Below are positions 1 through 9,690 of a DNA stretch of 64,000 nt, in pieces (the first letter of the stretch is position 1; every line of letters begins with the position of its first letter). This DNA is from Ctenosaura bakeri (Eukaryota; Chordata; Lepidosauria; Squamata; Iguanidae), in the NCBI GenBank assembly GCA_948474755.1, contig CAOLHI010001243.1, positions 248,001-312,000 of the forward strand. Direction: 5' to 3'. Below the pieces are notes generated by a model. It was not told the DNA's origin and searched no databases. It worked only from the letters and a program-made list of their open reading frames with translations. The position numbers and the translations under genes were made by a program.

Positions 1-184
1 CGAAATACCAGGCCCCAAAGCCAACCGCTGAAGTTGCATGATGACTTTTGGCCAGCCCTTGTCTGGAAGGTGAGTCCCAAGGCCCCACCCCCTGCTGCAT
101 AGCAAGTGGGGTGATCCCAGGGCCCTCCTCAAGGATAGGATTTATCCTACACCCCAAAAGGGGTGCCATAGGTACACGCCGAAC

Positions 185-693
185 CTAAAGACCCCCCCCA
201 TGCCGGCCACGGATAAGGGCAAGCGTCTGCTTAGTCCTTTTCCCCCACCCCCTTAGCGATATCAGTGCAAGGGATGCAATAGCCCCAAGCCCTGTCTCAA
301 GGCAAAGCGAATCACCCTGTTCGCCCATCTGCGGGCGCTTCTCTGTGTCGAGGGTCAGCGCCCCCTCCCCATATTCGGCTTTGAACCGATGCAGACCAAA
401 CAATACTAGCGTGAGGCCACGTATCTTGGATAGGCCGCATAACCTGACAGGCCTGTATACCAAGGCCTTTCCTTTCAGCAGTCCGAGGTCATTACCAGCC
501 AGGTGAATGACCAGTACATCCAGGGGAGGCCCACTGCACTCCCTGAGCAACATAGGTAGCAAGCCATGCCACTGTGGCCACTCTTGCCAAGCCAGCGTAT
601 GGATGCCCAATCACCCAATCCCGGGTTCGGGCCCATATAACCCTTGTGAGCATACTGCTTTGCCCAGAAGATGAAGCTGTAGCCACAGATCAA
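185..693 (-). pseudogene. SGNH-hydrolase-like end of a DIRS/Ngaro-type retrotransposon, broken
   Basis: Read on the minus strand, an N-terminal block resembling the first SGNH/GDSL motif (WICGYSFIFWAKQ, around 690-650) is followed in another frame by PLDVLVIHLAGNDLGLLKGK (around 525-470), which carries the GND block of SGNH hydrolases. The frame changes near 610, so the reading frame is broken. Vertebrate Ngaro elements are known to carry a hydrolase ORF downstream of the tyrosine recombinase, and that order is seen here: the recombinase-like segment lies just upstream on the same strand. The hydrolase's role in the element is not established. Family assignment is by motif recall, not by search. 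Confidence 0.55.
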
Positions 694-1500
694 CTCGCTT
701 CCACCTTTCCAAAGCAGGTCAATCTGAAAGGAACCAGAATGTTAATGCAGGTCAATTGGCCTGACATAGTGTCGGAACGCCAAGGACTCCCACCTACCAA
801 TCCTCCTATGCCATCCTTGCTCATGCTCATCATTGCTGCAGTGGAGGCTGCCCCTATGCACAATGAGCGTGTGCCAAACTTAACGCCGTGCGGGCTCAAT
901 TGTAGCCGGGCCTTCTTAGTAATGGTTCAGAATTGACACTTAGTGAGCCCCGCATGCATCCCTCGGCTGGCATTATATGCTCTAAGCGCCCTGGCTGAGC
1001 ACCAGGCCGCATCAGAACAGTCCCGTAAAGTCACAACAGCACCCCACTTGGCCTGATATGTCTTTGATCCTCTCATAAGCAAACATAAATGTCACTCGCC
1101 CCATGTCAGGTCCCGAAATTCCACGGTCCTGCCATACCTATCCCCCCTTTACTCTGAGCAACCAACTTGCTTACTCTTCCTGCCCCAAAATTACAGTGAG
1201 GGCCGCTGCATGGAACAAAAGAGCCTCATATGCTGAGGAACACCAGACTGCCCATGCGCCGTCCAAGCCCCTTAGGCTGCAAATCACTAGTGGGATCCGG
1301 TAAGCCTCAAGCCCTGGGCAAAGGACAAGGCGAACACTCGAAATCATGAGCACGTAAACTGCAAAATGCAGTCTACCGGGACCAGCCACGCATCCTTTAA
1401 CCACTGGACTTACGAAAACTGCTGAATTCCCAAGCCGCCCTGCTGTAAGCACTGGGTGCGATATGACCAACCCATCATCCCCGTTACTTTACCGACCGAA
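690..1500 (-). pseudogene. Tyrosine-recombinase-like relic of a DIRS/Ngaro element
   Basis: The minus-strand segment at 899-690 contains KFGTRSLCIGAASTAAMM, which resembles the C-terminal block of DIRS/Ngaro tyrosine recombinases, usually close to GHSFRIGAATTAA. The His and Arg of that block are replaced here (R and C), so the copy would be inactive. Upstream minus-strand reading from 1500 to 900 is broken by stops and frame changes; an open stretch at 1470-1171 may be the earlier part of the domain but is weaker. A recombinase followed by an SGNH segment on one strand supports a Ngaro-type element. Reverse transcriptase is not recognisable in the window. Confidence 0.5.
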
Positions 1501-1740
1501 CTTCCACAGGTTGGAGGGCCTTGGTTCTTGCAGGGCTGCCGCGTCTGTTGCCAGCTCTATGAAGCGTTCCACGTGCCCAGACGTGAACAGCTACCTGGAA
1601 AAAACTCCATAAACGTAAGATCAAATGTAAGGCCCACTTCCGCCCAGCACTGGGTCATCCTTGAGCACCGCCTGCAGTGTTGTGTTTGTCAGGAAAGCCC
1701 TCCTGCAGAGGAGACCAGATATCCACAAACTTGAGCCTAA

Positions 1741-3487
1741 ATAAAATGGCCCAGGGACATTGATGAGTCAAGGTATTTATTTCTGAGTACAGTAACTCAA
1801 TAAAGTTCGCAATACCTTCCACCCAAAATGTGCCCCCAAGGCTACCATGATCATGTTTGTTTCATAGTGTAACTAGGGAAATTTTTGTATAAAATGTTGT
1901 GCTTATTAGCGATGGTAAAGTACTGGTTATACATGGCGGTACAAGTGAGGAAAATGAAAGGCTGCGAATTGGCTAATTAAAGTCAATCCGAATTTAGTTG
2001 TGTTGTATTAAGCAGACTCTAACTATATGATAAACTTCTGCGTAGTCCATTTTTCTAGGTACCCATCTTGCCTGTTCATGTTCCTGGGTCTGCTACAATG
2101 CAATTAAATTTGTTCTGAAACCTTTAATTTGGATATGGCATCAATTGTGTGCGTGTGTTATTGTTTCCTGCATTCACCACCTCCTAGTTATCCCCTCAGT
2201 GAGCTCGCCACCATACGTCTCTGTTGTCAATAGGTGACTGGATTAGGTAGCTTTGATAGGAGCTGATAGCTACTGAAATAAAATTGTTTTCCTGCAATTC
2301 AATATGATTCCCGATGCCAGAAAAACTGAGGAGTGGGGGTATGAATGAAAAGCATACTACCCCGAGCTAATGAACTAGCAGCTGTTCTCATCTGACTTCC
2401 CTCACTCCATTCCTGCTTAACCTTCTTAGCCAGAGAATCTTAAACCCCGGATTCAGATAGTGGTATGAGAGACCCACAAACGCTTTCCTGTAAAATTAAT
2501 ACATTGTAGTTAATTCAATCACACCATTGAGAAAGGGATGGCATGTCCATCGGCTAGCCGGCTGGTTGGTTAATCTTTACCACAGGAGGTGCTGGGAAGG
2601 AACCACTAGGAAAGGCCAGTGGATTAGGTGAAAGGCTTGAATGTGAATTTCAGAACCTGTTATTTCTGCAACGGAAGAGGTGAGACACAACATTAGACTT
2701 TCATGATTGAAGCAAAACGGCCATCCTGAACATGTGTGTGTATACCTAATTCCTTGTAAAATGGCCCCGCCATAACCATGGTGCAATTAGAAGCTAAGCC
2801 AGTGCGCAGGTAAACCTCAGGTTCCATATATATTTTTTTTGTTTTTTTTTTGTTTTGTTTTGCTTGTTATGTTTCGTTTTGTCATAGGTAGCCTTGTGCA
2901 GTTCACTGTCTGAAGCTTTCTATCAACGATGTAATCTGTTACAGGGCTGTCGCCGGAGTTACTGCGTGCTTATGAAGTATGTGGACTAATATGAAGTGCT
3001 TTAAAATGAAGCCTGTTAGTCGTAACGGTGTTAATAAACTAAAATGTATGCCACTAGCAAGCGGGCATTGAACCAATTATTACAGCCCTCATCTTGACCC
3101 CTACCGAGGTGACAACCCTATCATCAACAGGGAGATATGCCTTTTCTAGTATCAGAAGAATTATCCAATTCGAAAGTAAAGTGGACAAAGTATCCTGCAA
3201 GCATCTCACAAGAAAGTATAATTTCCTTAGGGGTGCACTGGATGCACTCTGCCAAGTCTGTCATAGAAGGATGCTCACTCGGCACCCACGTGGCTGCCGC
3301 CTTCCCAAAGGGGCGCTGGCTGTATGCACTTGGATGCTCCAGAGGCTTGCCTGGAAGCCGTCAGCCCGGCTGGAAAGCCTGCACCCTAAAAGATTCCTGT
3401 CGCTGGACAAAGCCCCCCCCCAGTGGAAGCTGCCCAGCTAAGATAACAGACTATCTCGACCTCAATGTGTCAATCAGTCACTGCTCT
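1741..3487. other. Gene-free stretch
   Basis: Mostly AT-rich sequence with T-rich tracts around 2828-2880. A somewhat GC-richer patch at 3090-3450 has two overlapping open frames of 115 and 143 codons on the plus strand, but neither resembles a known protein and they overlap each other. I see no gene or defined repeat here. Confidence 0.4.
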
Positions 3488-3532
3488 TGTTTTTTTTGTT
3501 TGTTTGTTTGTTTGTTTGTTTTGTTTTGTTTT
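3488..3532. repeat. Simple repeat (GTTT)n grading to (GTTTT)n
   Basis: A T-run is followed by about seven GTTT units and then GTTTT units. This is a plain microsatellite. Confidence 0.9.
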
Positions 3533-4018
3533 ATTATCAATATTTATTCAGAGGAATTTTGCTACTGAGTTTTTGTGACTGATAAAGGATTCAGATCCTG
3601 GTCTTCCAGAGTCCTAGTTCAGTATGCAGTCCACTATAGCATGATGGATGTCATTAAAATATTAAATGCTTTAAAATACTACAATACAAAAACATAACTA
3701 TCATCCTTCTGCAGGAGCAGCATAAATTTCTATACCAACATAAACAGTGACTTATCATTCAGTTTCTGATTCAAAGGAAGTAACCAATAGCATGCAGGCC
3801 ATAGTATTTGAAAGAGTAACTTAAGCAAGAGGAAAATTCACTAGCTGAAGGGGCTTAACCATCAGAAGCTACACCCAGGCATGCATATATAGTATTGTAG
3901 CCTAATATTAACAGGAAGCATAACATAACATAGTGCAGAAGGATAAAAGCAAGAATTAATGGGGAAAAACATGTGCAAGTTCAAAGCCAATGACTTCTTT
4001 GAAAATCTGGCCTTCAGG
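3533..4018. other. Gene-free AT-rich stretch
   Basis: I see no open frame, repeat or RNA gene. The sequence changes abruptly to GC-rich repeats after about 4020. Confidence 0.5.
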
Positions 4019-4019
4019 G

Positions 4020-4402
4020 GGAAAAAAGGCCCTCCCCCACTTAACAGCCGTTCCCGCTATTGGTGCCACCCGCTACCCCTGCTGGACCCGATCGAGCAAC
4101 CTTACCTGCCGCCGCCCGTACAAGAGACTCCCATGCGCAGCGCGTCCCCCACAAGAGTCGGGAGAAGGTCACGGCTGAGCAGCAGTGCAGGAATCGGGGC
4201 TACGGAGCCAGGCCCAGCCGCCCAGCCTCCTCGGCCGCTGAGAAGGGCCGCCGCCGCTGAGAGCGGGGAGGCCACGCAAGAATCGGGGCTGCGGAGCATG
4301 GTCCCAGCAGGCCAGCTCCTCGGCCAGACAAGCGCGTGGAGGCCGAGAAGGAATCCCCAGACCCGCCTCCCCACCCGCTGAGGAGGGCCGCTGCCGCCAA
4401 GC
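4020..4402. repeat. GC-rich minisatellite block, left part
   Basis: This block contains the same units as the larger array at 4780-5835: GCCGCCGCCGAGAGCGGGGAGGCC-like segments, AATCGGGGC and CAGGCCAGC. Its right end (about 4365-4402, cccacccgctgaggagggcc) reappears at about 4783-4822, on the other side of an AT-rich interruption. The two blocks are therefore probably one array split by an insertion or by a local duplication. The many open frames on both strands follow from high GC and are not evidence of coding. Confidence 0.75.
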
Positions 4403-4779
4403 AATATATAATTATATATTCTTTTATCAGGGTCCTTGAGCTCTTGAGTTTTCTGAATTTCGTGATCTGAAAAGTCTCAAGTAGACTATACTAGTGTGAT
4501 TGGAGGAACTCCAAAGGAAATAGTTCTGCATAGATTTGTACAAACTAGTTCTGAATAAGTACATCTGAGTCATTATTTCCTATAAAAAGATTTCAGTGAA
4601 ATGTTGTTCTGGTTCACAGTGGCCATTCACAGTGCTCTTTAGGTAAATTTTGTTTCAAGTTTTAATGTTACAGAAGGGAACAGATAACAAGACGGCCACT
4701 CAAAACAAATTCTCCCATCACTATAATACACTCACAGCAGACTCTCCCACTATTATAATAACATGTAATAATCTTCCTA
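4403..4779. other. AT-rich interruption of the minisatellite
   Basis: About 380 bases of AT-rich sequence lie between two blocks of the same GC-rich array. The flanks carry near copies of one 38-base repeat segment. No terminal inverted repeats or known element were recognised in it. Confidence 0.5.
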
Positions 4780-5835
4780 ATGGCCCGCCTCCCCACCCGC
4801 CGAGGAGGGCCACCGCCGCCAAGAGTGGGGAGGCTGTGGGGAACCCGCAGGCCAGCCTCCCCGCCCGCCGAGCAGGGCCACTGCTGCTGCAAGCGGAGAG
4901 GCTGCGCAGGAATCGGGGCCGTGGAGCATGGCCCCGCAGCCCCCCGCCAGCCGAGACGGGCCGCCGCCGCCGAGAGCGAGGAGGCCGCGGGGGAACCAGC
5001 AGGCCGGCCCAGCCACCCGCCGAGCTGGGCCGCCGTGAGCGGGGAGGCCGTACGGGAATCGGGGCAGGCCAGCCCCCGCCCGCCGAGACAGGCCGCCGCC
5101 GCCAAGAGCGGGGAGGCCGCAGAGGAGTGAGCAGGCCAGCCCACCCACCCGCCGAGCTGGGCCGCCGCGAGCCGGGAGGCCGCGCGGGAATCGGGGCAGG
5201 CCAGCCCGCCGCCGCCGAGAGCGGGGAGGCCGCGGAGGAACGATCAGGCCGGCCCACCTACCCGCCGAGCTGGGCCGCCGCGAGCGGGGGGCCCCGCGGG
5301 AATCGGGGCAGGCCAGCCCCCTGCCCGCCAAGATAGGCCGCTGCCGCCGAGAGCGGGGAGGCCGCGGGGGAATGATCAGGCCAGTCCACCTACCCGCCAA
5401 GCTGGGCCACCGCGCGGGAATCGGGGCAGGCCAGCCCCCCGCCCGCCGAGATAGGCCGCCGCCGCCGAGAGCGGGGAGGCCGTGGAGGAACGATCAGGCC
5501 GGCCCACCTACCCGCCGAGCTGGGCCGCCGCGAGCGGGGAGGTCCCGTGGGAATCGGGGCAGGCCAGCCCCCTGCCCGCCGAGATAGGCGGCCCCCGCCG
5601 AAAGCGGGGAGGCCGCGGAGGAACGATCAGGCCGGCCCACCTACCCACCGAGCTGGGCCGCCGCAAGCGGGGAGGCCCCGCGGGAATCGGGGCAGGCCAG
5701 CCCCCCGCCCGCCGAGATAGGCCGCCGCGAGCGGGGAGGCCGCAGGAACAATCAGCAGGCCAGCCTGCCCCGAATCGAATTGGGGCAGGCCAGCCACCCG
5801 CCCGCCGCGAAGGGCCGCCGCGAGTCCAGGCGAAG
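4780..5835. repeat. CpG-rich dimeric minisatellite
   Basis: GAGCTGGGCC (or a variant) recurs at about 5022, 5154, 5267, 5399, 5517 and 5650, giving spacings of 132, 113, 132, 118 and 133 bases. Each period has two related halves of roughly 60-70 bases. One half contains GGGAATCGGGGCAGGCCAG; the other contains GAGGAACGATCAGGCC and ACCTACCCGCC. Both halves share CGAGCGGGGAGGCCGC. CpG is abundant throughout, unusual for old methylated vertebrate repeats. Frames are open for up to about 200 codons on both strands because stop codons are rare in the unit. Confidence 0.85.
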
Positions 5836-5910
5836 GAGGAGGGGAGGAACAGGCCTCCAAAAGGCGCCACACGGCACCAAAACAAACATCCTCCTCCTCC
5901 TTCGCCTGGA
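5825..5910. repeat. 18-bp perfect inverted repeat with 50-base loop
   Basis: TCCAGGCGAAGGAGGAGG at 5825-5842 is the exact reverse complement of CCTCCTCCTTCGCCTGGA at 5893-5910. It sits where the minisatellite gives way to the promoter-like CpG-rich segment. A purine-rich arm and a pyrimidine-rich arm would form a stable hairpin in single strands. Confidence 0.85.
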
Positions 5911-6062
5911 TCTGAAGAGAGGCCGAGAGAGAGGGGGCGGCCTTAAATTTATGCTCTGCCCCGCCCCCTTCCATCGGCCCCCGCAAACGATCTCGTCTCG
6001 CGGGAGGGCGGCAAAGGCCGTCCCCCCCGCCACCCGTGCTACTCGGGCGGTGTGGGACGAAA
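5836..6062. promoter_or_regulatory. CpG-rich promoter-like segment
   Basis: Directly right of the minisatellite is non-repetitive GC-rich DNA with two GC-box-like sites, GGGGGCGG near 5933 and CCCCGCCCCC near 5958, and many CpGs. It ends abruptly at about 6062 in AT-rich DNA. This looks like a CpG-island promoter, but no linked coding exon was proven, and it could equally be the unique flank of the GC-rich array. Direction cannot be set. Confidence 0.3.
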
Positions 6063-6474
6063 TGTCTGCATAGAAAACAATATTTCTGCAAAAATATCTG
6101 AGCAGAAAATGTTGTCTCCTGCACAAAAAAATTTGTTTTCTTTGAAACAAAAAACTCATGCACAAATTTTATGCAGAATAAGTCCTCAAATACAGTATTT
6201 CCTGTGCAGAAAATAACAGTAGAATAATAACAGAAAAACAGAAGAAAAATAACAGAATAACAACAGAATGGCAGGATAATAGCAGAAAATACTACTTTGT
6301 GAATTTTTTAACATGTGAATTTTTGTGCAGGACAAGTCCTGAACTAAGATTAGACTTTGAAAACTGCACCTGTCGAAAACTCTTTTTGAAGAGGGAAGAA
6401 AATTGCTAAAACTACTCATCATTTCCTTTGAGAATGACATTACAAAAAACTATACCCCTTTGATGGTCACACAT
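6063..6474. other. AT-rich stretch with recurring TGCAGAAAA motif
   Basis: TGCAGAAAA-like words recur (for example gcagaaaatgttg near 6104 and gtgcagaaaataacag near 6203). The end of this stretch, about 6388-6436, has a near copy at about 36573-36625 (gaagaaaattgctaaaa, then ctttgagaa). It is therefore part of an unnamed dispersed repeat. No coding signal. Confidence 0.4.
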
Positions 6475-6477
6475 TTA

Positions 6478-6688
6478 GACCATTTCAGCACTACACCAGT
6501 TATAGTGTTATTATTCTACTTTCAACATCCTATAGGATCCTGGGGTTTGCAGTTTAGGGAGGGGTGTTTATAATTCTCAGCCAGAGAGCTCTTTGGTCTC
6601 AGTAAATTACAAAATTACAAATTACAAACATCCTCAGGATGTTGAAAGTGGAATAATACCACTATAACACTGTAGTGCAGTGAGGCCC
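6478..6688. mobile_element. Harbinger-like MITE, 211 bp
   Basis: The ends are inverted copies (GACCATTTCAGCAC against GGGCCTCACTGCAC) and the bodies are complementary (ttctactttcaacatcct on the left, aggatgttgaaagtgg on the right). TTA flanks both ends (6475-6477 and 6689-6691). A 3-bp duplication of the TWA kind with ends beginning GGGCC fits PIF/Harbinger non-autonomous elements. No transposase is encoded. Confidence 0.75.
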
Positions 6689-6919
6689 TTAGAAATAATT
6701 GCTATAATGTAAAGAGAAATGCAACATCATTGTGGAGGAGACTGTGGTCCTTTCCGCAGCTTACCTTCTCATGTTGCTGGGGTGTGAGGCTTGTGTGAAA
6801 AGCCTGGGCGGGCAGGCAGGCAGGCTCTTGCAAGCCTCCTGCTTCCCTGCTGCTTGGGCTCCGCAGCTCCTTCCTGCTCACGCGAGACCCCTGCCCACAC
6901 CCCTTCCTTTCTTCCGCAG

Positions 6920-6994
6920 TGCAGCCTGGGAGTTGTAGGCTGCACTGAGGAGAGGATGCAGGACAGGACAGGCTCCAGAGGCTCCACACTGCAG
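6920..6994 (+). other. Exon-like segment, 75 nt, unproven
   Basis: A long pyrimidine tract ending CTTTCTTCCGCAG (AG at 6918-6919) precedes it, and CTGCAG|GTGAGTG, a near-ideal 5' splice site, follows it at 6995. The 75-nt interval is open in one frame only (25 codons) and keeps phase. It lies in a GC-rich patch (6770-7060) about 0.9 kb right of the promoter-like segment. It also contains the 9-bp inverted repeat AGTGCAGCC/GGCTGCACT, and GGGAGTTGTAG is a common repeat word in these genomes. A chance pairing of splice-like sites remains quite possible. Confidence 0.25.
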
Positions 6995-7059
6995 GTGAGT
7001 GTGGCCCAGGCCCGTGAGCCTTGCACAAGTGGTATTTGCTGCACTTGCAGGCCTTGAGC

Positions 7060-9440
7060 GTGGCGGAAATGGGAGTGCCTCATGCAGACCACTCCTGACA
7101 TTTACGTGACACTCAAGGGGCCCTTTCGCTTGTAAACTGCCATGAGAAAAGGGTTTGTGACTCTGTGTTTCTTCTGTTGACTAGCCAGATGCTAATGCTT
7201 GGTGGGCAAATATAACTTCCCTCCTCTCCTTTCTAATAGTTTTTTAAAAAATTTTTTTAAACTGTCGTCAAATCTAGGACACCTTCAAAATGGGGATTAC
7301 TCTCTAAAAGACCTTCCAACTGAGAAGTGTCTGCTATCACCATAAATACAACTCTATGGCCATCTGCAGGGGTGGTGCTGCAGAACAACAGACACAAAAA
7401 CAGTAGTTCTCTGCTTTAGACATATAATTCAGTTAAAATGCCTGAGTTAAACTGCTAGACCCACCTCTTCTATGATCCATTTCATGTCCTTCAACAATGA
7501 ATTATTCTTTTTTGGTGAGAAGGAAGCTTCCCTATAGCTTTCCTTACAAAGCACGCTTTCTAGTATTTTTGTGAAAAATATTGAGGCTGTCTAATTTCAG
7601 AAAAACTAACTAAGAAGAATGATGAATCCTGGCTCTTTTTGTCCAAGCAAATGTTCTCTTCCAAGCAAACTTTTGCGATGGGTGGGCTGGATAAGTTGGT
7701 GGTAGAGAAAACTCATGACAAACAGGGATGGCTACAAAGGCTTATCCAAAATGGCAAAGCAATTGTCAGCATGGAAGCATTATTGGAGATAAGAGAGGCC
7801 TTGCAGGTATTTATTTAACTGGTCTGGATGTCCCTGGTCATAGTCTGGAGCAGCGGTTGATCAATGCCAGGTTGCCTGATATTTATAGTTTACTGTGTAT
7901 CCAAATTTCTAATCTTTCACCTTTTAATGGTTTAAGTTTTAAAAACTCTCTCTGGAGCCTTTGCAATAAAGCAGTAGGTGGCCATACTCATAAAAATCAC
8001 TCTGTACACAAACAGTAGTCAATGTCAACTGTGGAAGGAAAGTGGAAAGGAGAGAAGCTGAGGGGGATGTAATTGAAAGCTTTGCTTCACTTGAAGTTTC
8101 AGGCAGCTGTGTGTATGTGTGTTGGGGAGATGATCTTTCCTAGCACAGGAGCCTACAACTTTATTGCTAAGGCTCTAGAGACAGTTTTAAAAATTCATAT
8201 GTTATAAAGAAGCATTTGGAGGTGAGAGGAAGAAGAGCAATAGGTCAGAGGGTGAAAACATTCTGAAAATAGGCAGGGAGGGAAGGATTTAACATACTCA
8301 TATCCATATTATGACCAAATATCCATTAAAATGCCCTTTGGGGAAAAAACAAGTTCTCAGAATACTACTGAAACAGAGGAGAAATAGTCTGAAACATTGT
8401 GTGATTGGAAAACCATTGTGTGGCTCTTAAAAAAAAAAGCACAAGGACAACCACAAATATCATTGGCTTCTGATACGTATATTCCACTTGGAATAGTCAG
8501 AAAAGTACTTTTTTGTTCATCAAAGACTCCATGAATTGTACAGAAGAAATTGTACAGTTTCATCTTCCCACTTTTATGAATGACAAAAGCAAGAATTTAC
8601 ATTCCTAATGTGGTTTGGCAAGGGTAACATGGGGTTGTTCCATTAAGAGAACTGCTTTCATCAGGAGAACCAAGGGGTAATGATCTTCCTTCTCCCTGGC
8701 ACCTTCTTGAACATAACCGGAACCTTTTCCTGGAAAGCTAGGAGACCCAGTAAAACTGGTCTTAGGGCATGGGAATGGGGTAGGGAGTTCCAGTGTGCCA
8801 GCAAGGAAACAGTAGTTTGAAATATTTATTAACTAGTGCATATATACAGTGCTGCCTGGGATATATTTGCTAGAAAGATTCAAGATCCTGTGTTTCTAAT
8901 TTCCCAAGCTGCTTTGTCCACTACCTATACCTATACCTTCCTCCATATTCCCCAATCCAATCTGTATTCAGATTTATTACCATACAGAGGTTGGGTTCCT
9001 GAGGGAATACACTGCCCTCCTCCTTGCTGCTAGGCTTTGTCTCCATAGCCACCAGCCTATTCAAGACAGACTCAGTTGACTAAGGCCCAGGAGCTCTCTG
9101 GCTGGGAATTCTAAAGGCCTTTCTCTAAACTGCAAATCCCAGGATTCTACAGAAATGTCTTAGGCAGCCAATCATACGAGGTCTTTGCCTGACACAGACA
9201 AACAAACTTTGACTTTTATATATTAGATTAAAGATATTTGTTAATCAACTGCCAGTCCAAGATGCTGGTGGATGGATGGGAGGGGGGCGATGAGGGCGGT
9301 GCGCCACGGGTGGCAATTTTTTGGGGGTGCCCCGTGCAATGTGGCCATGCCCCCACACTATGTGACCATGCCTCTGCCCCTCCACTTGCACTCCAAACTA
9401 CATGGCTGGTCCAACAAGATTAGTGAGGTGATACAGAACA
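7060..9440. other. Gene-free stretch with a MITE core fragment
   Basis: The stretch is AT-rich with no convincing reading frame. At about 9086-9150 there is a diverged piece of the MITE core (gagctctctggctgggaatt, then ctgcaaatcccaggattct) without clear ends. Nothing else was recognised. Confidence 0.45.
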
Positions 9441-9690
9441 GGTAATTTTTTAAAACAACAACAACAACAGTAAGATGTATATTTTTAAAAGTGAGCTTTA
9501 AACACTTACAATTAAAAGTCTTAAAAGCTGGCAGGGACAAGGCAGTCTTGGCTGCCTGCTGGATCCTCGAAAGTGTTTGAACCAGGTGGTTACCTTTAGG
9601 AGGGAGTTCCATAACCAAGATACTGCCTACTATAGAGAAAGGCCTGTCTCAGGTATTTGCTAAACTAGCCTCTGGGTGGCATGGCTAAAC
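9441..9690 (-). mobile_element. L2-like LINE 3'-end fragment
   Basis: The words GGAGTTCCATAACC and AGAGAAAGGCCTGTCTC match, with substitutions, the parallel segment at about 18808-18860 (ggagttcctcagcctgggag). Together they mark one dispersed family whose 3' tail also includes TTTATATNNNGCCTTTCTCCC. Family naming is by recall of L2/CR1-like tails in reptiles. Orientation is taken from the fragment at 39118, which retains reverse-transcriptase sequence. Confidence 0.4.

Larger units (their letters stand above)
1..1740 (-). mobile_element. DIRS/Ngaro-type retrotransposon relic, 3' part
   Basis: This stretch has higher GC than the DNA after 1750 and holds the recombinase-like and hydrolase-like segments in that order on the minus strand. 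The left 180 bases would be the element's 3' non-coding end and may continue outside the window. Terminal repeats were not identified. The right boundary near 1740 is set by a change in composition only and could be off by a few hundred bases. Confidence 0.5.

Noticed and set aside
4650..5946. Long overlapping Pro/Arg/Gly-rich reading frames of 116-228 codons on both strands
   Set aside because: They follow the minisatellite period, exist on both strands and in several frames, and reflect stop-poor GC-rich repeat units.
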